Source of the DNA: Pigoraptor vietnamica
Lineage: Eukaryota; Opisthokonta; Filasterea
Direction: 5' to 3'
Length of the DNA: 17,500 nucleotides
Assembly (NCBI GenBank): GCA_943704525.1
Contig: CALSCQ010003205.1
Coordinates: forward strand, 1 to 17,500
Shown: positions 17,201 through 17,500 of the stretch, piece by piece
Numbering within the stretch: the stretch's first letter is position 1
Layout of the letters: each line of letters opens with the position of its first letter
Program-made: the position numbers and the translations under genes
The notes under the pieces: model-generated
Told to the model about the DNA's origin: nothing
What the model saw: only the letters and a program-made list of their open reading frames with translations
The model's database searches: none

Positions 17201-17500
17201 CGTCGTGGACGATGAGGTTGGAGAAGCAGCGCGCGAGTGTGCAAAAGCGGAGGACGTCCTTCTGCTTCTCGTCCGCAAGCACCGCCTGCGCGCTTGTGTT
17301 GCCCATGCCCAGTGACGCCGAGAGCAGCGCAGAGATGCCCTTCTCGCAAACGGCCGTCTCGTAGACAGAGCAGAGGCCGTTTTCGCCCTCGCCGTACACC
17401 ATGTACGCAAGGCTCACGAGCGCGTCGATGAACTCGCGCAGGAGGAAGGGAGAGTCCGGCGCGTGTGGGTTTTGGTACCGGGATATCGTCAGCGGCGAAT
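14220..17500 (-). CDS. EF-hand-like (TPPP-like type) multi-exon protein, C-terminal part (5' partial)
   Basis: Ten exons on the minus strand: 17500-16941 (runs off the window), 16752-16594, 16460-16353, 16219-16094, 15866-15716, 15602-15543, 15315-15214, 15032-14917, 14749-14647 and 14377-14220 (TGA 14222-14220). All introns are GT..AG (113-269 nt), and the junctions keep one frame of 546 visible residues. Two similar modules are seen. Module 1 has REFIDALVSLAY (21-32) and later LIVHDVLPNA (95-104). Module 2 has FTVRQFLFVIK-DSNLLGKRLTP (about 229-251) and FLEFVEALIGCA (278-289), completed at the end by VDRFFERVITP (505-515). The pattern F..F..AL..A with KDSxLLxxxLT..xIxxIF recalls EF-hand-like modules of TPPP and ciliary proteins, though canonical calcium loops are not evident. 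Residues ~318-494 are a Ser-, Lys- and acid-rich, probably disordered insert. A cytoskeletal or ciliary role is a guess. Confidence 0.75.
14436..14645. repeat. TG-rich repeats in the last intron of the EF-hand-like gene
   Basis: The intron 14646-14378 is mostly TG-rich on the plus strand, hence CA-rich on the coding strand. It includes repeated TGTGAGCATGATTGTATG-like units near 14599-14617, 14518-14537 and 14500-14517. It is the longest intron of the gene. Confidence 0.8.

Noticed and set aside
1-17500. CRISPR array, prokaryotic operon or ribosome binding sites
   Set aside because: No repeat-spacer structure. Spliced genes, TATA boxes and large gaps show eukaryotic nuclear DNA.

Overview
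The window is nuclear DNA from a GC-rich, intron-containing eukaryote, most likely a free-living protist. Evidence: two genes are split into 8 and at least 10 exons with GT..AG introns of about 110-270 nt, two genes carry TATA boxes about 90-105 bp upstream of the ATG, and introns and intergenic DNA are full of CA/TG microsatellites. A TK/TKL-type kinase tail rich in tyrosine motifs, a pancreatic-type procarboxypeptidase and an FN3-bearing membrane protein would fit a unicellular relative of animals. That placement is an inference; I cannot name the species.

Layout: 1-600 (+) is the C-terminal end of a kinase with four repeated tyrosine motifs in its tail. 1414-3726 (-) is a complete eight-exon M14A procarboxypeptidase with a TATA box at 3816-3825; every reading-frame junction closes and all catalytic residues are present. 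3727-4867 is non-coding, with an AT-rich island and long CA/TG arrays. 4868-5911 (-) is an internalin-like leucine-rich-repeat frame without a usable ATG. Upstream of it are a 20-bp minisatellite (6308-6407) and frame-shifted coding-like sequence (6412-6754) with an F-box-like stretch, so the locus looks eroded or its 5' exons are unresolved. 7575-10604 (+) is an intronless 1009-residue membrane protein with a signal peptide, a duplicated seven-cysteine module, FN3, a Cys-rich segment and three membrane helices. 11298-13394 (+) is an intronless armadillo-repeat protein whose TGA stop sits at a conserved glycine codon of the repeat, with repeat-like sequence continuing behind it. 14220-17500 (-) is the 3' portion of a gene of at least 10 exons with EF-hand-like modules of the TPPP-like type, running off the right edge.

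The genes do not form an operon or an evident pathway. Orientation is mixed, intergenic gaps are 0.7-1.7 kb, and each gene seems to be its own transcription unit. Most notable are the duplicated seven-cysteine module and double-ectodomain topology of the 1009-residue protein, the TGA at a glycine position in the armadillo gene, the repeated YTVL motifs in the kinase tail, and the split EF-hand-like module carrying a large disordered insert.
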